Shown: positions 1 through 12,322, numbered from the stretch's first letter. The stretch: 59,366 nt of DNA from a bacterium HR17 (GCA_002898575.1 BEHT01000022.1:1-59366); one strand, 5' to 3'. The notes: generated by a model not told the origin, from the letters alone. Numbers and translations: made by a program.

Positions 1-2543
1 TGGACGATAAAGGCAACTCCGTTAAGCCAAAGGCACAAGGCTCTCGCCATTGCAGGGTCAGCGTGAAATGATGAGAACGCCTGTTGAGGCACAACCTTTT
101 GGTCGCTGTAGAAAGCGATGAGGCATGTTCCCGGCGCGGCTAAGTCTAAGCGGTAACCGACTGCTAAATGAGTTGCTGCTGCGCTCGCCTTTCGGTTCAA
201 AGCATCAAAATCCACCTTCACCCCCAGCACCAGTTCAATGGTGTCAAAGCCTTTAAACCGTCGGCAAATAAACCAATCGCTGTTGACGGTGATGTCCATC
301 GTTGGCAAGTAAGCGTGAGTTTTCAACCCAGGTAATAGCGCGTTGCGGGGGATTTTGAACGACTGATTGGCGAACCTAACGACGACTGCGTTTTGTGTTT
401 CCTCTTCCACAACGAGTGGGGATTGACGCAAGCGGTCTGGATGAAGCGGTCGGACGGCGTAAATGGCTTTGATGACACCTTTTTGAGCGGGATTTAAACC
501 CCTCGTGATGCGCACAACTTCTGTCAGCGTCGTCAAGTGTTGCCCCGCTTTCGCTTTCAAGGCGTCTAAAAACGCCAGCAAAGTTTCAGCGGTCTCGGGG
601 TCGGAAAATGCCACATAGAACTGAAAGGCAGGGTCACTTGCGCGAACTTTTTCTTGTGTCAACCAGACGACAGAGCAATCGTCATCGTCCCACCGCTGCC
701 CTTGTTGCAACCTTTTGATGCGACGGGCAATATCAGCAGCCTCATCCAACTCTAACTCGTTGAGCCGTCGCTTCAAGTAAACGATGGCGCATGGGGGCAA
801 AGTTTGGGCGGCATTGGCGTTGCGTTTTTCCAACACGACCAAAAAATCGCGAAAGCGAGCGGCTTCGCTAAATGCTATTTCTTTCGTCGTCTTGACTAAG
901 TAACGCAGGCAATAACGACCGTTACTCCAAAGCCAGTCACGCACTGCTTGGCTGGGACCTCCGCTCAAAAAGTCGCGGGGCAGGACAGCAGCAATTTTTC
1001 CGCCGACAGACAAAAAGTTGTCCGCCAAAGCCAAAAAATACGCCCAATAGTTTTGGGCTTGCGGGAAGGCTGTTTTGTAATTGCCCAACATGTTGGCTTT
1101 CAAACGCTGCTTGCGGGTAAAGGGTGGGTTCATCAGCACAATGTCCACTTGAGCAGGTAAACGAAAAGCGGTGCCCCGTTTGGGTGCTGGGTTGTTCAAG
1201 TCCACTTCCTCGGCAACTTCAAATAGCGAAAATTGGCTGGCAATTGTCCCAACTTGAGCGCGGGGAGTGAGCGTAAGGGAATGTCCGACACCGATGCGTA
1301 GGTAGTTGACTTTTGCGTGGACATCTTGAAGGGTCATGTTCATCGCCGCGAGGTGGGCTGCGAAAGGCATGATGTCCACACCGTAAAGTTGACGCTCCAC
1401 AAACTCGTGATGCTTGTGCCTTTGTTCTCTGGGCAACAACTCAGGCAACAGCCGTCGTTTGTGCCGATATGCTGCCACTAACAAAGTGCCACTTCCGCAG
1501 GCAGGGTCAAAAACCACTGCATCAGGGTTGTCAATGACCAAACCTGCAAGCAATTCCGCTGCTTGCGGTTTCGTGTAAAAAGCGCCTAACAACTTGCGGG
1601 TCTCAAAAGGCAAAAACTCATGGAACACTCGTCCCATCAAATCGTGAGGCAACTCTTCAGGGCGCAACGCTGCCAGCGCTGCAATCGCATCGTTGATGTG
1701 ACGGCGAATGGATGGCATGTCAGGCAAGCGACCGGCGACATCCACGCTGTAAACGGTTTCGTAGTTGATTCGGGTCACTGCACTGAAATAGCGTGTTAAC
1801 TCTTCTGTCCGTTCAATAGGGCGCAATGGAGGCAACCCAATCGCCATCTCCAGCAAGCGATACAGCAGCAGTTGATTGACAAGGACATAAGCCGCCAAGT
1901 CCAAGGCTGCCAACTGCAGTTGCTTCTCCAGTTGCTTGCTCGGTTGCATTTCGCCTTCAGCCAAGATGTGGAACAACTCAAACGAACCGACAACTGTTTC
2001 TACGACGGGATCTGCCAACCCTCGGTTTTGTCGCAACTCCGCTGACAGCAATTGCACACATTCCCGCAAAGCGCTGATAATCAACTCTGGCGCTATGGTA
2101 GCGACTCGTTGTTGTTGATACTTTTCCCATGCCTCCTTGATGAGCCTTGACAATTCAGGCAACTTGATGGCGGGAAAATGAGCGTTCAGGAAGGTAGAGA
2201 GGATAAGCGCTTGCACTGGCGTTGCCAAAACAAGGCTACGGACTTGCTCTTGACTGTCCACAGTTCGGCGGATGGTCGGCGGGTAAACGAGGGCGATGAT
2301 GCCTTCAGCGTTCAAACGATTTTTGTATTCGTTGGCTTGGACGACACCTTCCAGAACTTTGCGCCATCCTTCACCAATTTCCATCTCCACGACGAACCGT
2401 TCGTCATTTAGGCGGAGCAAAATGTCAAATTGCCTTCTCGGTCGTCGCAGCGAACCTTGCTCAAGTGTGGGAGCGTTCAGACGCTCCGCCAAAAAATTCG
2501 CCACTTCCCTTTCCAACATCTCCTCCGTCACGAAAATCGCCAT
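1..2543 (-). CDS. N6-adenine DNA methylase, probable one-polypeptide restriction-modification enzyme (3' end outside window)
   Basis: An open frame runs from the ATG at 2543 (GAGGTG ribosome site 8 nt upstream) to the window edge with no stop: 847 codons of an unfinished gene. The adenine-methylase core is visible. Motif I reads FDPACGSGTLLVAAY near residue 340 and the catalytic motif IV reads VLMNPPFTR near residue 470, as in Eco57I/type IIG and type I methylases. The first 90 residues contain FDILLRLNDERFVVEMEIG, in which D40, E53 and E55 resemble a PD-(D/E)XK nuclease core; this is an inference. If correct, cutting and methylating sit in one chain. The gene is less G+C-rich than its neighbours, as expected for a mobile defence gene. 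A plain methylase with an unrelated N-terminus is the alternative. Confidence 0.85.
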   Translation of the reverse strand, partial: MAIFVTEEMLEREVANFLAERLNAPTLEQGSLRRPRRQFDILLRLNDERFVVEMEIGEGWRKVLEGVVQANEYKNRLNAEGIIALVYPPTIRRTVDSQEQVRSLVLATPVQALILSTFLNAHFPAIKLPELSRLIKEAWEKYQQQRVATIAPELIISALRECVQLLSAELRQNRGLADPVVETVVGSFELFHILAEGEMQPSKQLEKQLQLAALDLAAYVLVNQLLLYRLLEMAIGLPPLRPIERTEELTRYFSAVTRINYETVYSVDVAGRLPDMPSIRRHINDAIAALAALRPEELPHDLMGRVFHEFLPFETRKLLGAFYTKPQAAELLAGLVIDNPDAVVFDPACGSGTLLVAAYRHKRRLLPELLPREQRHKHHEFVERQLYGVDIMPFAAHLAAMNMTLQDVHAKVNYLRIGVGHSLTLTPRAQVGTIASQFSLFEVAEEVDLNNPAPKRGTAFRLPAQVDIVLMNPPFTRKQRLKANMLGNYKTAFPQAQNYWAYFLALADNFLSVGGKIAAVLPRDFLSGGPSQAVRDWLWSNGRYCLRYLVKTTKEIAFSEAARFRDFLVVLEKRNANAAQTLPPCAIVYLKRRLNELELDEAADIARRIKRLQQGQRWDDDDCSVVWLTQEKVRASDPAFQFYVAFSDPETAETLLAFLDALKAKAGQHLTTLTEVVRITRGLNPAQKGVIKAIYAVRPLHPDRLRQSPLVVEEETQNAVVVRFANQSFKIPRNALLPGLKTHAYLPTMDITVNSDWFICRRFKGFDTIELVLGVKVDFDALNRKASAAATHLAVGYRLDLAAPGTCLIAFYSDQKVVPQQAFSSFHADPAMARALCLWLNGVAFIV

Positions 2544-2566
2544 GTCATGGCACCTCTTTACAATTG

Positions 2567-3709
2567 TTAGGCTTTTCGCGACGGTAAGGGCAAAAAGGGC
2601 ATTGGGACAATTTCGGCATCGTGGGGTTGCTCTCTCACCAAGACCTGAACTTTTGTGCCGATGTTTGCCCACTCAATCGCCACATAAGCCATTGCGATGG
2701 CAGTGTTCAAATGAGGCGAAAAAACGCCACTGGTGATGACGCCAATCGGTTGACCGTCGGCGAGAACTTGCGCTCCCTCTCGTGCAGTTGCCCTTGTGAA
2801 CAGTTTCAAACCGACTCGTTTACGCTTAATGCCTTCCCGCATCTGCCTTTCAATTGCGTCTTTGCCGATGAAAGATTTGTCCATCGCCACAAACCGCATC
2901 AAATCGGCTTCAAGAGGAGTAGTGTCTTCGTTCAAATCATGCCCGTAAAGGCACATGCCCGCTTCAAGCCGCAAAATGTCACGCGCCCCTAAACCGCAAG
3001 GTTGAACTCCTTTCGCCAGCAAAGCATCCCAAATTCGCTCCGCTTCATCGGAGAGACAAATGATTTCCACGCCATCTTCACCTGTGTATCCCGTCCGAGA
3101 AACGAGGCATTCAACACCGACAAGCAAAAAACTGTCAATGCGGAAGCGCTTCAACGAACTTGGCTTTTTACTGACATCGGCTAATTCGTCCACGATTGCT
3201 ATCGCGTCAGGACCTTGAACGGCAATCATTGCTGTTTCAAAAGTTCGGTCAATCAGGGCAACTTCGTTGGGCAAGTTTTGTCGCATCCAAGCGAAATCGG
3301 TCTCGCGGCGAGCAGCGTTGACGACGGCGAGGAACTGGCAATCGTCCAATCGCGCAACTGTCAAGTCATCAATGATACCGCCCCGTTCATTGCACAAGAA
3401 TCCGTAACGAACTTGCTCGTCAGCCATGCCTTTGATGTCCATCGTTACGAGCCGATCCAACGCTTCCGCCACATCATCGCCTTTTTGCTCGTCCCCCGTC
3501 CCGCGATCCTCGTCCCGTTCATTAAGCGTTTGCACGAAAACTCGTCCCATATGGCTGACATCAAACATGCCACAGGATGCCCTGACGACCTTCGCTTCTC
3601 CCAAGATGCTGCCGTAGTGGATTGGCATTTCCCAGCCGGCGAACTCAACGAACTTGGCACCGGCGCGTTGGTGGGCGTTGAACAAAGGCGTCCGCCATGT
3701 TTCTGCCAT
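2567..3709 (-). CDS. gcvT: Aminomethyltransferase, T-protein of the glycine cleavage system
   Basis: A 380-residue protein of normal family length. It carries the GcvT N-terminus (TPLFNAHQRAGAKFVEFAGWEMPIHYG split over residues 6-30) and the folate-binding GcvT_C end. T-protein takes the aminomethyl group from lipoyl-H-protein to tetrahydrofolate, releasing ammonia and 5,10-methylene-THF. The ATG at 3709 has a GAGGTG ribosome site 7 nt upstream; an upstream GTG at 3718 forms part of that site and is a poorer start. No gcvH or gcvP is present in the window. The gene is divergent from the aldolase gene at 3861, and about 20 nt separate its stop from the methylase start. An acidic insert after residue 64 (sequence NERDEDRGTGDEQKGDD) is unusual for the family. 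Confidence 0.93.
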   Translation of the reverse strand: MAETWRTPLFNAHQRAGAKFVEFAGWEMPIHYGSILGEAKVVRASCGMFDVSHMGRVFVQTLNERDEDRGTGDEQKGDDVAEALDRLVTMDIKGMADEQVRYGFLCNERGGIIDDLTVARLDDCQFLAVVNAARRETDFAWMRQNLPNEVALIDRTFETAMIAVQGPDAIAIVDELADVSKKPSSLKRFRIDSFLLVGVECLVSRTGYTGEDGVEIICLSDEAERIWDALLAKGVQPCGLGARDILRLEAGMCLYGHDLNEDTTPLEADLMRFVAMDKSFIGKDAIERQMREGIKRKRVGLKLFTRATAREGAQVLADGQPIGVITSGVFSPHLNTAIAMAYVAIEWANIGTKVQVLVREQPHDAEIVPMPFLPLPSRKA

Positions 3710-3860
3710 CGCGTTCACCTCAACCTTGTCAGCGTTCCCGCCGAGATTTTGCCAAGTGTCTCGGTTGGTCGGCAGTGATCCCCCTTGAAAGCCGATGCCA
3801 TTTGGCGGGTTATCAAAGGTGTGTTTTGAGAGTGATCAATTCACAAAGGGGTGACGAACG

Positions 3861-4691
3861 GTGAGTGCGGAGTTTGAGTTGGTTCTGTTCTGCGTAGATC
3901 CAGAGTTTATTCGCGAAGCGGTTGCTGCGGGTGTGGCAGCCATCATCGTGGACTGGGAGCACCTGGGCAAAGAGGAGCGCCAAAAGGGCGCTGACACGGA
4001 AATCAACCGGCATACAGTGGACGACCTGCGGCGCGTTCGGCAATGCACCCATGCCCGCGTCCTTTGCCGTCTCAACCCTCCACACCCAAATACACCGCGA
4101 GAAATAGAAGCGGCTATCGCAGCAGGTGCCGAAGAAATCATGGTGCCGATGGTGCGCTCGCCTGACGAAGTTATGTGGGTCTTGCGGTTAACAAGGGAGC
4201 GATGTGGGGTCGGTATTTTGGTGGAGACGGTGCAGGCTGTCCATTGTGCCGCTCAATTGGGACGATTACCCCTGTCGCGGGTCTATGTCGGCTTGAACGA
4301 CCTCGCCATTGAACGGGGTACGCCTAACATCTTCACGGCGCTGGTGGACGGCACTCTTGAACGGGTGCGGGCATGTTTCTTGGACACTCCCTTTGGCTTT
4401 GGTGGTCTGACGCTCCCCGATAAGGGGCATCCAATCCCATGCCGGTTGTTAATCGGTGAAATGGTGCGGCTGGGATGTCGCTTTAGTTTTTTGCGCCGCT
4501 CTTTTCACCGTGACATCAAGGGGCGCAACCTCGCGGTAGAAGTGCCCCGCATCCTCAGTGCGTTGCACGCCGCCACTATGCGTTCCCCTGCCGAGGTGGA
4601 GGGCGACCGCCAAGCCTTATATGCCCTCGTGCAGGCATGGAACGCGAAAGCAGCGCCCACTAACGAGGTGGTGGCAAGTTGCACGACCTGA
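3861..4691 (+). CDS. HpcH/HpaI aldolase/citrate lyase family protein
   Basis: A 276-residue TIM-barrel protein starting at GTG 3861 with an AAGGGGTGA site upstream. The family cleaves or makes C-C bonds of 2-oxo acids using a divalent metal held by Glu and Asp. Visible landmarks are GVAAIIVDWEHLGK (first strands), AAGAEEIMVPMVRS, GILVETVQAV (metal Glu) and VYVGLNDLAIERG (metal Asp). The last 13 nt overlap the next gene, an NAD-dependent epimerase, and two glycosyltransferase genes follow. The aldolase is therefore probably part of one transcript that makes or attaches an unusual, perhaps higher-carbon, acidic sugar. The actual substrate cannot be read from the sequence. Confidence 0.8.
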   Translation: MSAEFELVLFCVDPEFIREAVAAGVAAIIVDWEHLGKEERQKGADTEINRHTVDDLRRVRQCTHARVLCRLNPPHPNTPREIEAAIAAGAEEIMVPMVRSPDEVMWVLRLTRERCGVGILVETVQAVHCAAQLGRLPLSRVYVGLNDLAIERGTPNIFTALVDGTLERVRACFLDTPFGFGGLTLPDKGHPIPCRLLIGEMVRLGCRFSFLRRSFHRDIKGRNLAVEVPRILSALHAATMRSPAEVEGDRQALYALVQAWNAKAAPTNEVVASCTT

Positions 4692-5612
4692 AAGGCAGCG
4701 TCGCCCTCGTCACTGGTGGCAGCGGTTTCGTCGGCGCCAATGTTGTGCGCCACTTGCTCGCAAACGGTGTCTGTGTGCACCTTTTGTTGCGCCCCACGAC
4801 GAACCGTTGGCGCCTTTCAGGCGTAGAGCCTTGTGTCACCGTGCACGAGGGTGACATCACGAACCCGACAACCGTGCGCACTGTTTTGCGGCGTGTCCGC
4901 CCGCATTTTATCGTCCACTGTGCCATGAGTAGCGGGCATCCCTGTAGTCCGGATGAGGAACGGAACGCCTTTCTCGTCAGCGCCTTGGGCACCTTGAATC
5001 TGCTGCAGGCGGCGCTTAGCCTCGGCGTTGAAAAGTTTGTGCATTCGGGTAGTTCAATGGAATACGGGACGCGTTCGTTTCCGTTGGCGGAGCGTTTGTC
5101 CCTGCGTCCCAACACTTTCCGAGGGCTCGCAAAAGCGTGCGCTGCCACGATTTGTGACTATTTCGCCCGACGCCACGCGTTGCCCATCGTGAACTTGCGC
5201 CTCTTTTCGGTTTACGGTCCTTGGGAAGCGCCCAACCGGTTCGTTCCGACGGTTTTGCGTGCGGCACTTTGGGGAGGTGAAGTGCCCTTGACGGCGAACG
5301 ACGCCTACCACGATTTTGTGTTCGTCGGCGATGTCGCGGACGCTTATTTAAAAGCGCTGGCGACGCCACTGCCCTCCGGCAGCGTGTTCAACATCGGAAC
5401 GGGCAAGCAGTGGAGCAACCGGCAGGTCGTGGAGGTGACGGCGCGGTTGGTAGGGCGTCCGATTGCCGTTAAGGTCGGCGCTCACCCGCAGCATCCAACA
5501 GACACGCCCTGCTGGGTAGCAAACATTGACAAAGCGCGCCGTCTTTTGCACTGGCAACCGACCCATGAACTGCCTGACGGGTTGCAAGCCACAATGGAGT
5601 GGATGCAACGCC

Positions 5613-7996
<2,384 letters not shown>

Positions 7997-8007
7997 TTTT
8001 GTGCCCC

Positions 8008-8904
8008 TTACTCTTCCGCCACTGCTGCTGCCAAGTCTTCAGGTGTAATGGTGGACGGGTCAAGGCGCTCCAACGCCCGCTTCATGCGCTTGAGGGCTTC
8101 GTCGTAACTGATGTCCACTAACCGCTTGCGCTTGATGGGATTGACTTTGGAAACGACACCTTGTTTGAGGTAGGGGTGGTTAAAACCTCGCTCCCGTAGG
8201 CTTTGCACGATGGGCTCCACAAGGGCGTCCACTTCTTCCAACAACGCCGCCCGCCGCTCTCGCTCCTGCAGCGCCGTTGGCAACGGCATCTCCAAGAAAC
8301 TGTCCACCTTGCGCAGGATGGGCGCATACGCCGATCCACTGAACCGCTCCCGTTTCTCGTAAATCAGCCCCAAGGTGATTAGGTAAGCGTCTTCAAAGTG
8401 AAAGGCGTAGTCAGCCTCGCGGATGCTACCGTCTTCGCTGAGCAAACCGCGATACATGCGGATGACTTCCAACGCCTTCTCCTTAAGGTTGTGGGCTTTC
8501 TCGGTGTTGAGGGCGAGGATTTGGTAGGCAACCTTGACATCAGGCACGACGATGGCAGCGATCATGCCTTTGCCCAGGCGCGTCATGGCTTCCCGCCGGT
8601 GGTTGCCGTTGGGCGTCCAGTAGTCGCCTTGAGGCGTGCGAACGACCACAATGGGGTCTAGATAGCGCCGCAGTTCGCTGATGACTTCCTGCAGCCGGTC
8701 CACATGTTGCGGCGACAGGTCGCGTTGGAACGGCGTCGGTTGCACCTTCAACAACGGCAGCAACGCAAACAGTTGCCAGTTGTTGCCATACGGCTCCCGA
8801 TAGATGCTCAGCACTTTGCCGCCATCTTCCTCAATCTGCGCCGCCAGCAGTTCCACTTCATCGGGCACGATGTCCTCCGGCGGGTAGACACTCCAACTGG
8901 GCAT
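8008..8904 (-). CDS. ParB/Spo0J-fold nuclease-domain protein, stand-alone
   Basis: A 298-residue protein. The ParB N-terminal fold is recognisable. LSPQHVDRLQEVISELRRYLDPIVVV corresponds to the box I region. TPNGNHRREAMTRLGKG is the box II motif (G-N-H-R-R), the CTP-binding and nucleotidase signature of the family. No parA lies nearby and no obvious helix-turn-helix follows. A chromosome-partition role is therefore doubtful; a CTPase, DNA-binding or nuclease role is equally possible. ATG 8904 is preferred because GGAGGTG lies 9 nt upstream; the alternative GTG at 8916 is inside that site. Acidic and basic helices fill the C-terminal half (RKVDSFLEMPLPTALQERER). Confidence 0.75.
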   Translation of the reverse strand: MPSWSVYPPEDIVPDEVELLAAQIEEDGGKVLSIYREPYGNNWQLFALLPLLKVQPTPFQRDLSPQHVDRLQEVISELRRYLDPIVVVRTPQGDYWTPNGNHRREAMTRLGKGMIAAIVVPDVKVAYQILALNTEKAHNLKEKALEVIRMYRGLLSEDGSIREADYAFHFEDAYLITLGLIYEKRERFSGSAYAPILRKVDSFLEMPLPTALQERERRAALLEEVDALVEPIVQSLRERGFNHPYLKQGVVSKVNPIKRKRLVDISYDEALKRMKRALERLDPSTITPEDLAAAVAEE

Positions 8905-9021
8905 CGGGCGATTCACCTCCGTTTAGCGGCGTCAGCGGGCGGCGTTATTGACCGAAACAATTTTGCCAAAGCCGCTCATACTTTTCCACGCCCGTCGCTG
9001 GCATGAGAGGGGGATGGCGCA

Positions 9022-10731
9022 ATGCTGGCGCTTGTCGTCGGGGATGCACCGACAGATCGCTACGCCGTTGAAGTGCTGACTCATGCGGGAGTGCCTTTTC
9101 GCCAGACACGACCAGGCGCAGTAGACCCGCAACGGACACCGCTGTGCGTGATAGCGGGACGCAAGTCGCTGTCGGCAGCCGAACGGGCGCGCTTGCGTTG
9201 GTTTGTCCAGCAGGGCGGCGGCTTGATCGCAGTCGGCGCAACCAATGGGTTGGATGACCTCTTGGGCGTTCGGTCGCTCGGTCAAATCACTGAAGCGTGG
9301 CTGCAGGTTGCGACGGCACACCCTATCGGCAGCGGTTTGCAGTCGTCGCTGCATGTTTTCGGCGGCGTTCGGTTGCGCGCCGCTGCCGGAGCGCAAGCGG
9401 TGATGCGTTGCGTGGACCGCGACGGCGAAACCGTCGGCGATGCCGTCACGGTGCGCACATGGGGGCAGGGGTGTGCTATCGCCATCGGGGCAGATCTGTT
9501 GCGCTCTATTCTACACATTCAGCAGGGAACCGCCGTCACGCGCGATGGGGTGCCGGCGCCGGACGGCAGTGCTCCGCTGAACGACGGCGTTTTGAAAGCC
9601 GAAGACGGGCATGTCTTGGACTGGGAGCGCGACCGCATTGCGCTGGACGACAGGCGCTGGGTTTTCTTCGGTCAACCCATCGCCGACGAACTGCGGGCGC
9701 TGCTGTTGCAGGCGATTTTCTTCGCGGCGCAACGCCAGCGGCTACCGCTGCCGGTGCTTTGGTTTTGGGCGGACGGGTTGCCTGCTGTCGGGTTAATCTC
9801 TCACGACACGGACGGCAACGACCCCGAACTGGGGCGGGCGTTGCTGGAGACAGTGCGGCAATGGGACATTTCCACCACTTGGTGCGTGCTCTACCCCGGG
9901 GGCTACCCCCAGAGCCTTTACCGCGCCATCAGGGACGCCGGCGGCGAAATCGCCTTGCACTTTGACGCCTTTTCGGGCACCCCGCTGACGACTTGGTCTA
10001 AGCGCAACCTGTTCGTCCAATGGCAGTGGCTCAAAGACGCAACAGGCGTTGCCGCTGTTAGCAACAAGAACCACTACACCCGCTGGCAAGGGCGGCTGGA
10101 GTTTTTCCGCTGGTGCACCGCGTTGGGTGTCCGCGCCGAGCAGAGCAAGGGACCAAGCAAGCGCGGGACGATCGGTTTCCTTTTCGGTGGTTCGCACCCG
10201 TGGCGCCCGTTGGACGACGAAGGGTCGGCGGGGCGCTTTTTACCCGTCGTCGCCATCAACCTCTTTTCGCAAGACATGGTGGCTCTTGACATACCCGACG
10301 CCGGTTACTTTCACCCCGCCATCGTGCCCGTTAGCGTCGGCGAGTGGTTGCTGCGGCAAACAGTGCGGATGGGCGGCGTCGCTCACTTCCTGTTTCATCC
10401 TGCCCACATCCGCCGTCCCGGTGTGCGGGCAGCGTTGGAGCGGCTGATCGCCGTCGGGCACGAACTGGGAGTGCGGTGGTGGACCAGCGCGCAAATCGCT
10501 GATTGGCTGGACAAACGGCGGGCGGTGCGCCAGCAAGTCACTCGCCAAGAGGCGCAGTGGGTTTGGCGGCTGGAACCGCCTGCACCGCTGGGCAGGGTTG
10601 CGCTGCTGCGGCTGCTACCGTCCACAGCGAGCGGGTCCGCCTTCACCTTCTACGGCTTTCCCTTTGCCCGCCGCGACGACGCGCTCAACGCGCCGCTGGA
10701 AATCTCTCTGCCCGACGGCATCGGCGGTTGA
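9022..10731 (+). CDS. Two-domain protein with polysaccharide-deacetylase-like barrel
   Basis: A 569-residue protein whose family I do not recognise exactly. Residues 1-200 resemble a glutamine-amidotransferase-like or ThuA-like Rossmann fold (VVGDAPTDRYAVEVL; FVQQGGGLIAVGATNG; AIAIGADLLRSI). Residues 250-490 look like a divergent polysaccharide deacetylase/GH57-like barrel. It has the metal-type motif GLISHDTDGNDPELG, then TTWCVLYPGGYPQSLYRAI, EIALHFDAFSG and a late HFLFHPAHIRRP. HD, H and HPAH are plausible zinc-site residues. There is no signal peptide, so it would act in the cytoplasm or be anchored by partners. It is divergent from the ParB-fold gene and convergent with pepA. Confidence 0.6.
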   Translation: MLALVVGDAPTDRYAVEVLTHAGVPFRQTRPGAVDPQRTPLCVIAGRKSLSAAERARLRWFVQQGGGLIAVGATNGLDDLLGVRSLGQITEAWLQVATAHPIGSGLQSSLHVFGGVRLRAAAGAQAVMRCVDRDGETVGDAVTVRTWGQGCAIAIGADLLRSILHIQQGTAVTRDGVPAPDGSAPLNDGVLKAEDGHVLDWERDRIALDDRRWVFFGQPIADELRALLLQAIFFAAQRQRLPLPVLWFWADGLPAVGLISHDTDGNDPELGRALLETVRQWDISTTWCVLYPGGYPQSLYRAIRDAGGEIALHFDAFSGTPLTTWSKRNLFVQWQWLKDATGVAAVSNKNHYTRWQGRLEFFRWCTALGVRAEQSKGPSKRGTIGFLFGGSHPWRPLDDEGSAGRFLPVVAINLFSQDMVALDIPDAGYFHPAIVPVSVGEWLLRQTVRMGGVAHFLFHPAHIRRPGVRAALERLIAVGHELGVRWWTSAQIADWLDKRRAVRQQVTRQEAQWVWRLEPPAPLGRVALLRLLPSTASGSAFTFYGFPFARRDDALNAPLEISLPDGIGG

Positions 10732-10759
10732 ACGGGAAATTGTCCCAAGTCACGCCCTC

Positions 10760-12244
10760 CTACTGCGCCCGTCGCAAAACGAATTGGACAAAGGTGCGCA
10801 CCGCCACACCCGTCGCCCCTCGGCAGAAGTAGTGGTTGTCTTTGTCGCTCCAGAAAGTGGGGGCAATATCTAAGTGCACCCACGGCGTCGTGCCGGCGAA
10901 TTCACGGATGAACCACGCCGCCGTTATCGCCCCGCCAGGGCGACCGCCCGTGTTTTTGATGTCGGCAAAATCGCTGTGTAGCAGTTCGCGGTAGTCGTCC
11001 AGCATCGGCATCGCCCAAATCGGTTCGCCCGCTCGTTTCCCCGCTTCAACGACTTCCTGCACCAACGCCTCATCATTGCCGAACGCACCCGTGCACACAG
11101 GACCGAGCGCGATGATAGCAGCGCCTGTCAGCGTCGCCGCATCCAAAATGGGCGATGCCCCTTGCGCTTTGGCGTAAGCGATGGCATCTGCCAAAATGAG
11201 CCGTCCTTCTGCGTCCGTGTTGATGACTTCCACCGTTTTGCCGGCGTAAGTGCGCAAAATGTCGCCGGGTTTGAACGCCCGTCCGCCGGGCATGTTCTCG
11301 GTCGCCGGTATACATCCCAGCACATTGATGGCAGGGCGCAATTGCGCGATGGCGTCCATCGCCGCGATGACCGCTGCCGCCCCTGCCATGTCGCCTTTCA
11401 TCTCCAGCATCCCCTCGGCTGTTTTCAGGCACAGTCCGCCAGAATCAAAGGTGATGCCTTTGCCGACCAAGCCGATTGTCGGCGCACCGTTGCCGCCTCT
11501 GTAACGCAGGACGATGAATCGGGGCGGTTGGTCTGAACCCAACGAAACCGCCCGCAACGCGCCCATGCCGACTTGCTCTATCCAACGTTCGTCGTAAACC
11601 TCGCAAGTCAAATCGCGGCGTTCGGCAACGGCTTGCGCCTGCTCCGCCAACGCCGTCGGTGTCATCTCCATCGGCGGAGCGTTGACCAAATCGCGGGCAA
11701 AATTCGTCGCTCGCGCCATGACGCTGCCCAGTTCCGCGCCTTGTCGCAGCGCCGCTGCCGTCCGCCGTCGGGGCGTTACCAGTTCCAGTGTTTCCAGCGT
11801 CGCATGCTCACTGCCTTCCGATTTGCGTTGGTAGCGGTAATCGGCGAGCAAGGCTCCTTCCACGACAGCGCGGGCGATTTCAGCAGGTTCATCCTCGCTG
11901 TCAAGGGCGACCGCGATGTGGCGTGCCCCGATGCGTCGCAAAGTTTTGACGGCACTGCCGACAGCGCGCCGCCAGCGTTCCGCATCTCCTTGGGTGCGTT
12001 TACCCAAGCCAAACAGCACGATGCGTTTGGGCGGCAACAAACCGAGGGTGTGCACGATGGTCACTTCGCCCCATTTGCCCTTCACTTCGCCCCATTCGCG
12101 CAATTTGCGCAGTTGTCCGTTAAGTGCTTTGTCCACTTTCGCCAGAACACCCGCAAAAGGGCGCTCTTCTTCCCAGACGCCGATGAGCACGGCGTCGCGT
12201 TCCAGCGCCGACGGATCGCCGACTTGCACGCTGACGGTCGGCAT
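10760..12244 (-). CDS. pepA: Leucyl aminopeptidase (M17 family)
   Basis: A 494-residue cytosolic aminopeptidase that removes N-terminal residues from peptides using two metal ions. The M17 landmarks are all present: the metal/Lys motif VGKGITFDSGGLCLK, KGDMAGAA, the signature NTDAEGRLILADA and the C-terminal NTGGRPGGAITAAWFIREF. ATG 12244 is chosen because GGGGGTG lies 9 nt upstream and the protein then begins MPTVSVQVGD, the normal start of the regulatory N-domain; a longer reading to 12400 has no ribosome site. It is divergent from larE across a 112-bp promoter region and convergent with the deacetylase-like gene. Confidence 0.95.
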   Translation of the reverse strand: MPTVSVQVGDPSALERDAVLIGVWEEERPFAGVLAKVDKALNGQLRKLREWGEVKGKWGEVTIVHTLGLLPPKRIVLFGLGKRTQGDAERWRRAVGSAVKTLRRIGARHIAVALDSEDEPAEIARAVVEGALLADYRYQRKSEGSEHATLETLELVTPRRRTAAALRQGAELGSVMARATNFARDLVNAPPMEMTPTALAEQAQAVAERRDLTCEVYDERWIEQVGMGALRAVSLGSDQPPRFIVLRYRGGNGAPTIGLVGKGITFDSGGLCLKTAEGMLEMKGDMAGAAAVIAAMDAIAQLRPAINVLGCIPATENMPGGRAFKPGDILRTYAGKTVEVINTDAEGRLILADAIAYAKAQGASPILDAATLTGAAIIALGPVCTGAFGNDEALVQEVVEAGKRAGEPIWAMPMLDDYRELLHSDFADIKNTGGRPGGAITAAWFIREFAGTTPWVHLDIAPTFWSDKDNHYFCRGATGVAVRTFVQFVLRRAQ

Positions 12245-12293
12245 TCCCAAAGCACCCCCTTCCACCTTAGCAGTTTGCCATTGCTGACAGCGG

Positions 12294-12322
12294 TTGACGC
12301 AGTCGGCATGGGGCGCAAAAAT
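12294..12322 (+). promoter_or_regulatory. Possible promoter for the larE operon
   Basis: TTGACG at 12294-12299, a 17-nt gap, then AAAAAT at 12317-12322 in the 112-bp divergent region between pepA and larE. The -35 is good and the -10 is weak, so the call is tentative. Transcription from here would start about 30 nt before the larE start. Confidence 0.35.

Noticed and set aside
3215-3778. 187-codon frame opposite gcvT
   Set aside because: Antisense shadow of a strongly conserved gene without its own motifs or ribosome site.
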